Shown here piece after piece: positions 32,171-41,223 of a stretch of DNA of 41,991 nt. This DNA comes from UBA4742 sp002403895 (GTDB taxonomy: Bacteria > Actinomycetota > Acidimicrobiia > Acidimicrobiales > Acidimicrobilacustridaceae), in the NCBI GenBank assembly GCA_036823295.1, contig DAISGD010000027.1, positions 1-41,991 of the forward strand, read 5' to 3'. The translations under genes and the position numbers were made by a program. Positions within the stretch are counted from its first letter, which is position 1. Each line of letters starts with the position of its first letter. A model generated the notes under the pieces. It did no database searches. It was not told where the DNA came from and saw only the letters and a program-made list of their open reading frames with translations.

Positions 32171-32947
32171 ATGCCCGACTTCGCCGCAGATCCGCTCGCC
32201 ATGTTCCGCCTCGATCAGCGGGTCGCCATCGTGACCGGCGCCTCGAGCGGGCTCGGGACCCGCTTCGCCCGGGTCCTCCACGCCGCGGGGGCTCAGGTCG
32301 TGGTGGCCGCCCGCCGCCTCGATCGGCTCGACGCTCTGGCCGCCGAGCTACCGAACTCGCTGGTCGTTCCCTGCGACGTTGCCGTCGATGCCGACCTCGA
32401 GCGTCTGACCGCGGCAACGCTGGAGCGCTATGGCCGGATCGACATCCTGGTCAACAACGCCGGGATCAGTGTCAACTACCCGGCCGAAGCGGAACCGATC
32501 GCCGAGTTCCGTCGGGTCATCGACGTGAACCTCAACGCCTTGTTCCTCCTCAGCCAGCTCGTTGGCCGCCAGATGATCGAGCAGGGTCGAGGCTCCATCG
32601 TCAACGTCGCCTCGATCCTCGGACTGGTGGCCTCCGCCCCCATCAAGCAGGCCAGCTACACCGCGTCAAAGGGTGCCGTGGTGAACCTGACCCGCGAACT
32701 GGCCGTCGAGTGGGCCCGCAGGGGGGTGCGGGTCAACGCCATCGCTCCGGGCTGGTTCCCCAGCGAGATGACGGAGGAGATGTGGACCGACGAGGGCTCC
32801 GTGAACTTCATCACCCGCAACGCGCCCATGGCGCGAGGAGGTGAGGAGCACGAGCTGGACGGTGCCCTGCTCTTCCTGGCGGGGGACGCCAGCAGTTACG
32901 TGACCGGCCAGACCATCGCCGTCGACGGCGGATGGACGGCACGCTGA
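32171..32947 (+). CDS. Short-chain dehydrogenase/reductase, FabG-like
   Basis: The 258-residue product has the classical SDR signature: nucleotide-binding TGASSGLG (22-29), NNAG (94-97), the catalytic S147, Y162 and K166 (NVAS and SYTASKGA) and the C-terminal YVTGQTIAVDGGWTAR. It would oxidise or reduce a hydroxyl/keto group with NAD(P). Neighbours downstream on the same strand are an SCO6745-type protein and an acyl-CoA synthetase, consistent with fatty-acid or xenobiotic acid metabolism. The 222 bp ahead of it contain a local AT-rich patch (about 32070-32130) likely to hold its promoter. Confidence 0.9.
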   Translation: MPDFAADPLAMFRLDQRVAIVTGASSGLGTRFARVLHAAGAQVVVAARRLDRLDALAAELPNSLVVPCDVAVDADLERLTAATLERYGRIDILVNNAGISVNYPAEAEPIAEFRRVIDVNLNALFLLSQLVGRQMIEQGRGSIVNVASILGLVASAPIKQASYTASKGAVVNLTRELAVEWARRGVRVNAIAPGWFPSEMTEEMWTDEGSVNFITRNAPMARGGEEHELDGALLFLAGDASSYVTGQTIAVDGGWTAR

Positions 32948-33055
32948 TTCACGACGTCTTCACGGTGAGGTCCGGTGGCCCACCCAGGCGGCGGTGCTTC
33001 AACCGAAGTCGCGATCACCCACCCCGCGAGCATTCAGGCACCTATCCTCCCGGCC

Positions 33056-33946
33056 ATGATCGAAGCCGCAGAGCTGGGCCGACGGGCGCGACGCCTGGCG
33101 GCCGCCAACGAGCCGGTCATCGGGCAAGTCTATTTCAGTCCCGAGTGCCATCGCGAGTACGAGGCGCTCGGATTCCGCGCCAGCCCGGGCACCACAGGCG
33201 GGGTGGCGCTGCCCGACGGCCCCGCCTACTTCACCAGCCGAGGCTCGGCGCTGGGTCAGGTCAGCGGCGAGCTCATCGCCTCGGCGTTCGCGGTGTTCAA
33301 CCCCGCCGTGGTCGTTCGCTGCGTCGACCTCGGCTGGTCCCTCACCGACGCCGCGACCATTGCCGCCGCCCGTACCCGTGGTGCTGCCGGTCAGCTCACC
33401 CGCATCCTGGGGGAACATCCCGAGGGCCTCGAGCGGGCGACGGAGCTGTTGCGCCGCGCCGTCGCGCCGCTCCGGGTCGAGGGCCGGCCGCTCTACGCCG
33501 GCACCCTGGCGCTGGGCTGGCCTGATGAGCCCATGGCCGACCTGTTCCACGCCGGCGACCTGCTGCGCGAATACCGGGGCGACTGCCACACCGCGTCGTG
33601 GATCACCGCCGGCTTCGATGCCACCGAGATCGGCCTGCTGTCCGAGCTGTTCCTGGGGATCCCCCTGCGCACCTACGTGCGCAGTCGTGCGTGGAGTGGT
33701 GGCGAGCTCGATGCCGCGCTCGAACGCCTCGCTGCTCGCGGCCTGGTGGTCGATGGCGCGTTTACCGAGGCGGGCAGGGCAGCTCGCGAGGACGTGGAGC
33801 GGGCGACCGATGCCCAGATGCGCCCCGCCATCGAGACCCTCGGCGATGACTTCGACGCGCTGGTGGCCATCCTCGAGCCGTGGGGCCAGGCCATCCGGGC
33901 AGCCGGTGGGTACCTGACCAGTGCTGCTCAGCTCATGGGGTCATGA
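33056..33946 (+). CDS. SCO6745-family protein
   Basis: The 296-residue product matches the SCO6745 pattern known from actinobacteria: an N-terminal YFSPECHREYEALGF stretch, then YFTSRGSALGQVSGELIASAFAVFNPAVV and a C-terminal winged-helix-like part with LELA-type helices ending in AGGYLTSAAQLM. Members are thought to bind a ligand or act with an HTH domain, but the biochemical role is unknown. The ATG at 33056 fits the family's start; an in-frame ATG at 32975 would add 27 residues of unlike sequence. No Shine-Dalgarno sequence supports either. Confidence 0.75.
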   Translation: MIEAAELGRRARRLAAANEPVIGQVYFSPECHREYEALGFRASPGTTGGVALPDGPAYFTSRGSALGQVSGELIASAFAVFNPAVVVRCVDLGWSLTDAATIAAARTRGAAGQLTRILGEHPEGLERATELLRRAVAPLRVEGRPLYAGTLALGWPDEPMADLFHAGDLLREYRGDCHTASWITAGFDATEIGLLSELFLGIPLRTYVRSRAWSGGELDAALERLAARGLVVDGAFTEAGRAAREDVERATDAQMRPAIETLGDDFDALVAILEPWGQAIRAAGGYLTSAAQLMGS

Positions 33947-34041
33947 GGTCGTTCTGACCGGGCGCTGCGCCGCCCCGGCGATCGCGTAACCTCCATTCGT
34001 CGGTGAGCGCCGCACCCGCGGCCACAGCAGGGGGAATGCCC

Positions 34042-35574
34042 GTGAAGGTCCCGTTGACGATTCGTGATCACCTGGATCGGGCCGCGCTCGTCTACGGCGA
34101 GCGCATCGCCGCGGTCGACGAGCCCGACCAACCGGCACCCTCGCTCGGCCGCATCACCTATCGCCGCCTCTACGACCTCGCCGCCGCGCAGGCCGCCCGG
34201 CTCGACCAGATGGGCGTGGGCCGGGGCGAGCGAGTGGCGATCGTGTCCCAGAACGCCGCCCGCCTCCTCGTGGGGTTCTACGGGGTCAGCGCGTGGGGTC
34301 GGGTCTATGTCCCCATCAACTTCCGTCTCTCCACCGACGAGATCGCCTACATCGTGGGCCACTGCGGGGCCACCGTCCTGATCGTCGATCCCGAGCTGGA
34401 GGAGACACTCGCCCCCATCGAGTGCGCCCACAAGATCGTGATCGGCCGGGACGACACCGACCTCTACCTCGAGGGTGTCGAGCCGGAGGCGTGGCAGCCC
34501 GACGAGGACGCCACGGCCACCATCAACTACACCTCGGGTACCACCGCCCGACCCAAGGGTGTGCAGATGACCCATCGCAACCTGTGGGTCAACGCGGCAA
34601 CGTTCGGATGGCACGCCGGGGTCAGTGACCGCGACGTGTACCTCCACACGCTGCCGATGTTCCACTGCAACGGGTGGGGTATGCCCTACGCCGTGACGGG
34701 CATGGGGGTGCGCCACGTCGTGTTGCGCAAAGTCGACGGTGCCGAGATTCTGCGCCGGGTCGAGGCCGAAGGCGTCACGTTGCTGTGCGGCGCCCCGGCT
34801 GTGGTGGGCATGATCCTCGACGCCGCCGCCATCTGGGACGGGCCGATCCCCGGCGCGGGCCGCACCCGGATGGTGGTGGCCGGTGCGCCGCCGCCGACCC
34901 GCACCATCGAGCGGGTCGAGGCCGAGCTCGGCTGGGAGTTCATCCAGATCTACGGGTTGACCGAGACCGCCCCGCTGCTCACCATCAACCGGACCCGCCA
35001 GGAGTGGGACGAGCTGGCTCCGGCCGACCGGGCGGCCCAGCTTGGCCGGGCCGGGGTGCCGGCGCTGGGGGTCACGCTGGCGACGGACGAGTCCGGGGAG
35101 GTCCTGGCCCGTTCCAACGTGGTCCTCGAGGGCTACTGGGACCAGCCCGAGGCCACCGCCGACGCCTTGGCGGACGGCTGGTTCCACACCGGTGACGGTG
35201 GGTTCATCGACGATGACGGCTACCTCACCATCGCCGACCGCAAGAAGGACGTGATCATCTCCGGTGGCGAAAACGTCTCGTCCATCGAGGTGGAGGATCG
35301 GCTCTTCTCCCACCCGGCCGTGGCCGAAGTGGCCGTGATCGGCGTCCCCGACGAGAGGTGGGGCGAGACGATCATGGCCCTCGTCGTGCTCACCGAAGGC
35401 CAGCAGGTGACCGAGGCCGAGTTGATCGAACACACCCGTGGGCAGCTGGCGCACTACAAATGTCCGACCCGCATCGAGTTCCGCGACGAGTTGGACCGGA
35501 CCGCCACCGGCAAGCTCCAGAAGTACAAGCTGCGCGCCCCCTACTGGGAGGGGCGCGAGAAACTCGTCAACTGA
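34042..35574 (+). CDS. AMP-forming acyl-CoA synthetase
   Basis: The 510-residue product has the full adenylate-forming enzyme motif set: A3 YTSGTTARPKGVQMTH, A5 YGLTETAP, A7 GWFHTGD and A8 DRKKDVIISGGENVSS, with the catalytic lysine near the C-terminus in RTATGKLQKYKLR. It activates a carboxylic acid as acyl-AMP and transfers it to CoA; chain length or aromatic preference is not readable. The GTG at 34042 is favoured by the AGGGGGA seven nt upstream and by family starts such as VPLTIRDHLDRA; a GTG at 34003 or ATG at 34036 would add 13 or 2 residues. Confidence 0.9.
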   Translation: MKVPLTIRDHLDRAALVYGERIAAVDEPDQPAPSLGRITYRRLYDLAAAQAARLDQMGVGRGERVAIVSQNAARLLVGFYGVSAWGRVYVPINFRLSTDEIAYIVGHCGATVLIVDPELEETLAPIECAHKIVIGRDDTDLYLEGVEPEAWQPDEDATATINYTSGTTARPKGVQMTHRNLWVNAATFGWHAGVSDRDVYLHTLPMFHCNGWGMPYAVTGMGVRHVVLRKVDGAEILRRVEAEGVTLLCGAPAVVGMILDAAAIWDGPIPGAGRTRMVVAGAPPPTRTIERVEAELGWEFIQIYGLTETAPLLTINRTRQEWDELAPADRAAQLGRAGVPALGVTLATDESGEVLARSNVVLEGYWDQPEATADALADGWFHTGDGGFIDDDGYLTIADRKKDVIISGGENVSSIEVEDRLFSHPAVAEVAVIGVPDERWGETIMALVVLTEGQQVTEAELIEHTRGQLAHYKCPTRIEFRDELDRTATGKLQKYKLRAPYWEGREKLVN

Positions 35575-35617
35575 ACCGAATAGGAACTGGGGGCACCACC
35601 GGCCACACTGGTCGGCC

Positions 35618-37225
35618 GTGTTACAGGTACGCGAGCTCGCCGTCGAAGTCGGAGGGGTGGTCACACTCGACCACGCCAGCTTCACCGTGCGCGCCGGCGA
35701 CAAGGTGGGCATCACCGGGCGCAACGGCGCGGGCAAGACGTCATTGCTGCGGGTGCTGGCGGGCGACGATGCGCCGTTCCGGGGCGTGGTGCAGGTCACC
35801 GGTGGTCTGGGCTACCTCTCCCAGGACCCTCGTATGGACGGGATTGACGAGCGGGCGTCGGCCCTGACCCACGTCATGTCCGGTCGCGGGTTCGACCAGG
35901 CCGCGGCCCGGCTCGAGAAGCTCCGCCTGGCCGTCGAAGAGCGGGCCTCCGACGAGCGGATCGAGCGCTACACGCGTGCCGAGGAGCGCTTCCGGATGGA
36001 CGGAGGCTACGCGGCCGAGAGCGAGGCCCATCGCCTCGCCGATGGCCTGGGACTCGCCCCCGGCAGCCTCGAGCTTGCCCTCGGGTCGCTCAGCGGTGGC
36101 CAGCGCCGCCGGGTGGAGCTGGCCCGCATCCTGTTCGCCGGCAGCGAGGTGTTGCTCCTCGACGAGCCCACCAACCATCTGGATTCCGACGCCAAGGGCT
36201 GGCTGCTCGAGTACATCCGCCGCTATCGGGGGGCGTTGCTGGTGATCAGCCACGACCTCGACCTGCTCGACGACGCCATCACCCGGGTGATCCACCTCGA
36301 GCGCCACGGCAACGAGGACACGGGCACGCTCACCGAGTACAAGGGCACCTACAGCCGATATCTGGCCGGGCGCGAACGTGACGAGCAGCAGCTGGGCCGC
36401 CAGGCCGACCGTGAGCAGGCCGAGATCCACCGGCTCGCCAACCTCGCCGATTCGATGCGGGGCCAGACCGCCAAGCGGGCCCGCACGGCCAAGTCCATCG
36501 ACACCCGCGTGGCCAAACTGGAAAAGGTGGCAGTAGAAGGGCCGGCCAAGCGCCGTCAGCTGCACGTGCGCTTCCCGGAACCGCCGACGGCGGGTCGCAC
36601 CGTCCTCGAGGTGGAGGACCTGGCCCGCTCCTATGGCCCGGTCGACGTGTTCGACTCGGTGTCGTTCACCGTCGAGCGGGGCGAGCGGCTCCTGGTCATG
36701 GGGTTGAACGGCGCCGGCAAGACGTCACTTCTGCGCATCCTGGCCGGCGTGGCCGACGCGGATCTGGGGACGGTTCGCTACGGCCACCAGGTCGATCATG
36801 GCTACTACGCCCAGGAGCACGATCTGCTCGACCCGTCGCGATCGCTCATCGAGCAGATGCGTACCCACGCCACCATCCCCGATACCGAACTGCGCGGCCT
36901 GTTGGGCATGTTCGGACTGACGGGAGACACCGTGTTCCGTCCGTCGGGCACGCTGTCGGGTGGGGAGAAGACCAAGTTGGTGCTCTCGCAACTGGTGGCC
37001 GGGCGCCACAACCTGCTCTTCCTCGACGAGCCCACCAACAACCTCGACCCCGGCTCCCGCGTGGCCACCGCCGAGGCCCTGGCGGCTTGGCCGGGAACCA
37101 TGATCATCGTCAGCCACGACCGCGAGTTCGTCGAAGCGTTGCACCCTGATCGGGTGCTCACCATGCCCGAGGGCGATCTCGACTACTGGGACGAGGAACT
37201 GCTCGACCTGGTAGCGATGGCATGA
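35618..37225 (+). CDS. ABC-F-family ATPase (two nucleotide-binding domains)
   Basis: The 535-residue product consists of two ABC domains joined by a charged linker, with no membrane segments. Walker A motifs are GRNGAGKTS and GLNGAGKTS, signature motifs LSGGQRRRVEL and LSGGEKTKLVL, and Walker B motifs LLLDEPTNHLD and LFLDEPTNNLD. The linker (about 235-310) is rich in Arg, Gln and Glu as in ABC-F proteins, which bind the ribosome to aid translation or, in some, protect it from antibiotics. The GTG at 35618 begins directly before the first domain (LQVRELAVEV). Its position 43 bp behind the synthetase gene may be incidental. Confidence 0.9.
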   Translation: MLQVRELAVEVGGVVTLDHASFTVRAGDKVGITGRNGAGKTSLLRVLAGDDAPFRGVVQVTGGLGYLSQDPRMDGIDERASALTHVMSGRGFDQAAARLEKLRLAVEERASDERIERYTRAEERFRMDGGYAAESEAHRLADGLGLAPGSLELALGSLSGGQRRRVELARILFAGSEVLLLDEPTNHLDSDAKGWLLEYIRRYRGALLVISHDLDLLDDAITRVIHLERHGNEDTGTLTEYKGTYSRYLAGRERDEQQLGRQADREQAEIHRLANLADSMRGQTAKRARTAKSIDTRVAKLEKVAVEGPAKRRQLHVRFPEPPTAGRTVLEVEDLARSYGPVDVFDSVSFTVERGERLLVMGLNGAGKTSLLRILAGVADADLGTVRYGHQVDHGYYAQEHDLLDPSRSLIEQMRTHATIPDTELRGLLGMFGLTGDTVFRPSGTLSGGEKTKLVLSQLVAGRHNLLFLDEPTNNLDPGSRVATAEALAAWPGTMIIVSHDREFVEALHPDRVLTMPEGDLDYWDEELLDLVAMA

Positions 37226-37327
37226 CCCCCCGAACGGATCTACCGCGGGTATCGCGACGGTAGCGAGGTGCGCTTGTACGTTCGCGGTTGGCGGGCCGAC
37301 GCGCCGGGGTTTGGATACCGTCAGGGC

Positions 37328-38755
37328 ATGGCCGACCGTGACCCAGCCGGGGACTTCCGCATCGAGCACGACTCCATGGGCGACGTCAGGGTCCCGGCGT
37401 CGTCTCGTTACGGCGCCCAGACGCAACGGGCGGTCGAGAACTTTCCTATCTCCGGGCTGACCATCGAGCCCCGCCTCATCCGGGCGTTGGCCCTCATCAA
37501 GGCCGAGGCGGCGCGGGTCAACGCCGCGCTGGACCAGGTCCCACAGGTCGACGGGCCGACCGGGGAGGCGATCGCGGCGGCGGCCGAAGAGGTCGCGGCC
37601 GGCCGCTGGGACGACCACTTCCCGGTCGACGTGTTCCAGACCGGGTCGGGCACGTCGTCGAACATGAACGCCAACGAGGTCATCGCCTCGCTGGCCTCGG
37701 AACGGCTCGGGGCGGCGGGCTCGGTGCACCCGAATGATCAGGTGAACGCGTCGCAATCGTCCAACGACGTCTTCCCCTCCGCCGTGCACCTCGCCGCCAC
37801 CGAGGCCATCGTGGTCGATCTCATCCCTGCGCTTGAACACCTCGAGCGCAGTCTCCGGGCCAAGCAGCACGAGTTCGCCGACGTAGTGAAATCCGGCCGT
37901 ACCCACCTGATGGATGCCACGCCGGTGATGCTCGGTCAGGAGTTCGGTGGCTACGCCTCGCAGGTCGCCCAGGCCATCGAGCGTCTCCGCGACGCGCTGG
38001 GGCGCATCGGCGAGCTGCCGCTGGGGGGCACGGCCGTCGGGACGGGAATCAACGCCCCGCCCGAGTTCGCGCCCCGGGTCATCGCCGCGCTGGTCGAGCG
38101 CACCGCGCTCCCGTTGCACGAGGCGCAGGATCATTTCGCCGCCCAAGGCGCGCGCGACGGTCTGGTGGAGGCGTCTGGCGTGGTGCGGGGCGTGGCGGTG
38201 GCCCTCATCAAGATCGCCAACGACCTGCGCTGGATGGGCAGCGGTCCGCGCACCGGGCTCGGCGAGATTGTCATCCCCGACCTGCAACCGGGCAGCTCGA
38301 TCATGCCGGGCAAGGTCAACCCGGTGATCCCGGAGGCGGTCACCCAGGTCGGGGCGCAGGTGCTGGGCAACGATGTGGCTGTGGCCTTCGGAGGAACCCA
38401 GGGCGCGTTCGAACTCAACGTGTTCATGCCCATGATGGCTCGCAACCTGTTGGAGTCGATCCGGCTGTTGGCCAACGTGAGCGTGCTCTTTGCCGATCGT
38501 TGCATCGACGGCATCACCGCCAACGTCGAGCGGCTCAGGGGCTACGCCGAGTCGTCTCCGTCGATCGGGACGGCGTTGAACCCGGTCATCGGCTACGAGA
38601 AAGCGGCAGCGATCATCAAGGAATCGACGCGCTCAGGGCGCAGCATCCGTGAGTTGGTCCTGGCCGCGGGGCTCATGACCGACGAGGAGCTCGACCGCGT
38701 GCTCGACGTCGCGGCCATGACCCGTGGCGGCGTCACCGGTTCCGGGGAGCGTTAG
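37328..38755 (+). CDS. fumC: Class II fumarate hydratase FumC
   Basis: The 475-residue product has the fumarase/aspartase superfamily signature GSSIMPGKVNP (about 328-338), TGSGTSSNMNANEV near the N-terminal third, SGRTHLMDATPV with the active-site His, and VNASQSSNDVFPSA. These fit class II fumarase, which interconverts fumarate and malate in the TCA cycle. Length is normal. The ATG at 37328 is preferred; an ATG 20 codons earlier gives an unlike extension. Its stop overlaps a convergent gene by 4 bp. Confidence 0.95.
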   Translation: MADRDPAGDFRIEHDSMGDVRVPASSRYGAQTQRAVENFPISGLTIEPRLIRALALIKAEAARVNAALDQVPQVDGPTGEAIAAAAEEVAAGRWDDHFPVDVFQTGSGTSSNMNANEVIASLASERLGAAGSVHPNDQVNASQSSNDVFPSAVHLAATEAIVVDLIPALEHLERSLRAKQHEFADVVKSGRTHLMDATPVMLGQEFGGYASQVAQAIERLRDALGRIGELPLGGTAVGTGINAPPEFAPRVIAALVERTALPLHEAQDHFAAQGARDGLVEASGVVRGVAVALIKIANDLRWMGSGPRTGLGEIVIPDLQPGSSIMPGKVNPVIPEAVTQVGAQVLGNDVAVAFGGTQGAFELNVFMPMMARNLLESIRLLANVSVLFADRCIDGITANVERLRGYAESSPSIGTALNPVIGYEKAAAIIKESTRSGRSIRELVLAAGLMTDEELDRVLDVAAMTRGGVTGSGER

Positions 38756-39240
38756 CCCATCGCCGGTGAACCGGCGAAGGGCATCGGGTCACCGGCGGCC
38801 GGGATGACCGGTCGAGCCCAACTCATCCGGAGCGAGAGGTTCTCGGCCACGGCCCGCCACTGCTGCGGCTCCCATCCCTGCGCCTCGGCCTCGATGGCGT
38901 GATGCTGGTTGAGGTGCACGATGGCGGGGAGCGATTCGAGCCCAAGGGCCTTGATGGCGGTGCGGTCCGCGTCGGTGAAGGCCAGGAACTCCTGGGTCAG
39001 CGGCCCGAGGAACTGACGCGAGTCGGCCTCATCGGCGGCCACCAAGAACGCCACCCGGCAGTCAGCGCCGGCGTAGCCTCGCAGGATCCGAGTGGCGGTT
39101 TCGAGGATCCACGAGCTCTCGTACGTGTAGGGATCCAGCGCGACCACGGCGAGGTGGAACATCGTCGTCCATTCGGCCACGGTGCGGGACTCCCGGCCGA
39201 GCGGGGACAGGACGAGCTCGGCGGGGACGTCGGTTGTCAC
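38752..39240 (-). CDS. Conserved hypothetical protein, possibly thioredoxin-like
   Basis: The 162-residue product has a beta-alpha pattern reminiscent of thioredoxin-like folds: HLAVVALDPYTYESSWIL, CRVAFLVAADEADSRQFLG, then SLPAIVHLNQHHAIEAEAQGW. It lacks a CxxC pair, and its single Cys is in the second strand. The C-terminus reads IPAAGDPMPFAGSPAMG. I do not recognise a named family. The GTG at 39240 is chosen because it begins at a family-like segment; no Shine-Dalgarno sequence precedes it. It converges with fumC. Confidence 0.65.
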   Translation of the reverse strand: MTTDVPAELVLSPLGRESRTVAEWTTMFHLAVVALDPYTYESSWILETATRILRGYAGADCRVAFLVAADEADSRQFLGPLTQEFLAFTDADRTAIKALGLESLPAIVHLNQHHAIEAEAQGWEPQQWRAVAENLSLRMSWARPVIPAAGDPMPFAGSPAMG

Positions 39241-39317
39241 GGCGCAGAACGTAGCGCGGCTAGCTTCACGGGAGCACACTCATCCAGCGGGTTCCCGGAA
39301 AGATCGCGGAGGCAGCC

Positions 39318-39785
39318 ATGCTCTTACCAGATCTCAGCTCGGTGGGGTACAAGATCGTCCTGCTGCTCCACATCGTGTTCGTCGTGGCGGCGTTCGGTGG
39401 CTTGTTCGCGACGCCGATGCTCGTCCGAGCCGGCCGGGCGGCGGGGTCGGGAAAGGCGGTCGCCAGCGGCACGGTGGCCTACATCCAGCGCATCGCCGTG
39501 CCCAGCCTCCTGCTGGCCGGCATCTTCGGCATCGGTCTGGTCAGCATGAGCAAACCGGAGGGGTCGGACACGGCGCGGTGGACCTTCAGCCAGGGATGGG
39601 TGAGCGGCGCGCTGGTGCTGTGGATCGTCCAGGTGATCATCTACCTGGCATTGCTGCTGCCCGCCGAGCGCAAGTTGGCCGAGGGCGATGAGGCCGCGGC
39701 CAAGCGGGTCCCCATGTTCACCGGCATCCTGCATCTGCTACTTCTGGTGCTCATCTACCTCATGGTGTTCAAGCCCGGCAGCTGA
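39318..39785 (+). CDS. DUF2269-like integral membrane protein
   Basis: The 155-residue product has four membrane helices (about residues 13-31, 57-76, 93-115 and 132-151). The pattern LLHIVFVVAAFGG, helix two with VPSLLLAGIFGIGL and helix three with WIVQVIIYLALLLPAERK suits DUF2269-type proteins, whose function is unknown. It stands alone, 77 bp after the divergent hypothetical gene start. A short inverted repeat (39803-39820) follows its stop and may end the transcript. Confidence 0.75.
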   Translation: MLLPDLSSVGYKIVLLLHIVFVVAAFGGLFATPMLVRAGRAAGSGKAVASGTVAYIQRIAVPSLLLAGIFGIGLVSMSKPEGSDTARWTFSQGWVSGALVLWIVQVIIYLALLLPAERKLAEGDEAAAKRVPMFTGILHLLLLVLIYLMVFKPGS

Positions 39786-39802
39786 CCCCGGGGCCACGAC
39801 CA

Positions 39803-39820
39803 AGCCGGCCTTCACCGGCT
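39803..39820 (+). terminator. Short hairpin after the DUF2269-like gene
   Basis: AGCCGG (39803-39808) pairs with CCGGCT (39815-39820) around a 6-nt loop, 18 bp beyond the stop. The stem is short and no T run follows, so this is a weak call. Confidence 0.3.
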
Positions 39821-39857
39821 GAGGGCCCGCCGCGCCTGCGGGGTAACGTCGGGAGCG

Positions 39858-40661
39858 ATGCACCCCATCGAGCGCCTCCGCTACGTCGCCCGCGCCTCGG
39901 GCGCACCCCAGAGCGCCCTTGTTCAGGAAACGGCAGCGGCCCTGGCCAGCTTCGGGTCGGACCCGCAGGGCCTGGTCACCGCCTGTCGGCGCATCGTGTC
40001 GCGTCAGCCGACGTCGGGCCCGTTGCTCTGGTTTGCGGCGCGGGTGCTCACTGCCGGCGATCCAGCTAACGAGATCTGGGTGGCGGCCGGTGAGGTCCAG
40101 GCCGATCGCACCACGGCGGAGCTGGCCTTGGCCCTGCCCGACGGGGCCACGGTGACGGTGCTGGGCTGGCCCGACGACATCGGCGACGCTCTTCCCCGCC
40201 GGGGCGACATCGAGGTGCTGGCCATCGACACCAGAGGCGAGGCCTCGGGCTTCGTGAGCCGGCTGTGGCAGGCCGACCTGGAAGCCACCGACGTGGCTCA
40301 GCAAGGCCTCGGGGCAGGGGTGGCAGCCAGCGATCTGGTTTTGCTCGAGTCACCAGCGATCGGTCCGACCGCGTTCTTGTCGGTGAGCGGGGCCCGGGCG
40401 GCGGCGGCGGTGGCCCACCATGCCGGGGTGCCCGTGTGGCTGGTCGGCGGTGTCGGCCGGCTCCTGCCCACTCGGATGTTCGACGGGCTGCGCACCCGGG
40501 TGGAGCGGGGTGCCGAGCCGTGGGATGCCGACGACGAGTTCGTTCCGCTCGATCTGGTCGACCGAGTGGTCGGCCCCCGAGGCCCCGAGACGGTCGCCGA
40601 TGCTCTGGCTCGCATCGACTGTCCCGTGGCCCCCGAGCTGTTCCGGGGTGACGTCTTCTGA
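39858..40661 (+). CDS. Hypothetical protein, IF2B-like fold suspected
   Basis: The 267-residue product opens HPIERLRYVARASGAPQSALVQETAAALASF and has a Rossmann-like second half with VTVLGWPDDIG, ASDLVLLESPAIGPTAFLSVSGARAAAAVAHHAGVPVWLVGGVGRLLP. The last segment is like the ligand-binding strand of eIF2B/methylthioribose-phosphate isomerase proteins, in which similar Gly-rich turns close the active site. No catalytic motif of that family is clear, so this is a fold-level guess only. Confidence 0.55.
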   Translation: MHPIERLRYVARASGAPQSALVQETAAALASFGSDPQGLVTACRRIVSRQPTSGPLLWFAARVLTAGDPANEIWVAAGEVQADRTTAELALALPDGATVTVLGWPDDIGDALPRRGDIEVLAIDTRGEASGFVSRLWQADLEATDVAQQGLGAGVAASDLVLLESPAIGPTAFLSVSGARAAAAVAHHAGVPVWLVGGVGRLLPTRMFDGLRTRVERGAEPWDADDEFVPLDLVDRVVGPRGPETVADALARIDCPVAPELFRGDVF

Positions 40662-40707
40662 CTCTCGGCGGTGCTGACAGGTATGGCCGCCGGTTAGCGT
40701 GGCTGCC

Positions 40708-41169
40708 ATGTCACGACGAGACCTCATTCGCATGACCGACGACGAAGTGAAGGAGTTCCTCGACGGTCGCCATGTCATGAACATTGCCACCATGGGCCCG
40801 GACGGCAACATCCATCTCGTGGCCATGTGGTACGGCTTCCTCAACGGCAACCCGGCGTTCGAGACCTTCGCCAAGAGTCAGAAGGTCAAGAACGTCCGCC
40901 GTGACCCCCGCATCACGGTCCTGGTTGAAGACGGCGACGTCTATGAGGAGCTACGGGGGGTGGAGATCGTGGGCCGGGCCGTGGTCCACGAGGATCAGGA
41001 ACCGCTCATGGCGGTGGCCGAGAACGTCGTCGAGCGCTACATCCCGGTGAACGATCCAGCCGACATCCCGGCCGTCGCCCAGGCCATGGCGACCAAGCGG
41101 GTCGCCATCGAAGTCGTGCCCGAAAAGCTCGTGTCGTGGGACCACCGCAAGCTCGGCGGGGCCTACTGA
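40708..41169 (+). CDS. PPOX-class flavin/F420-binding protein
   Basis: The 153-residue product is a split-beta-barrel pyridoxamine-phosphate-oxidase-like protein. It has MTDDEVKEFLDGRHVMNIATMGPDGNIHLVAMWYGFLNG at the N-terminus and FAKSQKVKNVRRDPRITVLVEDGDVYEELRGVEIVGRAVV in the middle, with GRHVMNIATMG as the cofactor-contact strand. Actinobacterial members often use F420 (TIGR03618-like) or FMN. The ATG at 40708 is preferred over a GTG at 40699. It is separated by 46 bp from the preceding gene. Confidence 0.82.
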   Translation: MSRRDLIRMTDDEVKEFLDGRHVMNIATMGPDGNIHLVAMWYGFLNGNPAFETFAKSQKVKNVRRDPRITVLVEDGDVYEELRGVEIVGRAVVHEDQEPLMAVAENVVERYIPVNDPADIPAVAQAMATKRVAIEVVPEKLVSWDHRKLGGAY

Positions 41170-41223
41170 ACCGCGGGTCGACCGGCACGTCATCCAACGA
41201 CGTAGCTCGCTAGGGTGCCCCCC

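Noticed and set aside
33928..35799. 623-codon minus-strand open frame
   Set aside because: It is antisense to the acyl-CoA synthetase gene, which carries all family motifs.
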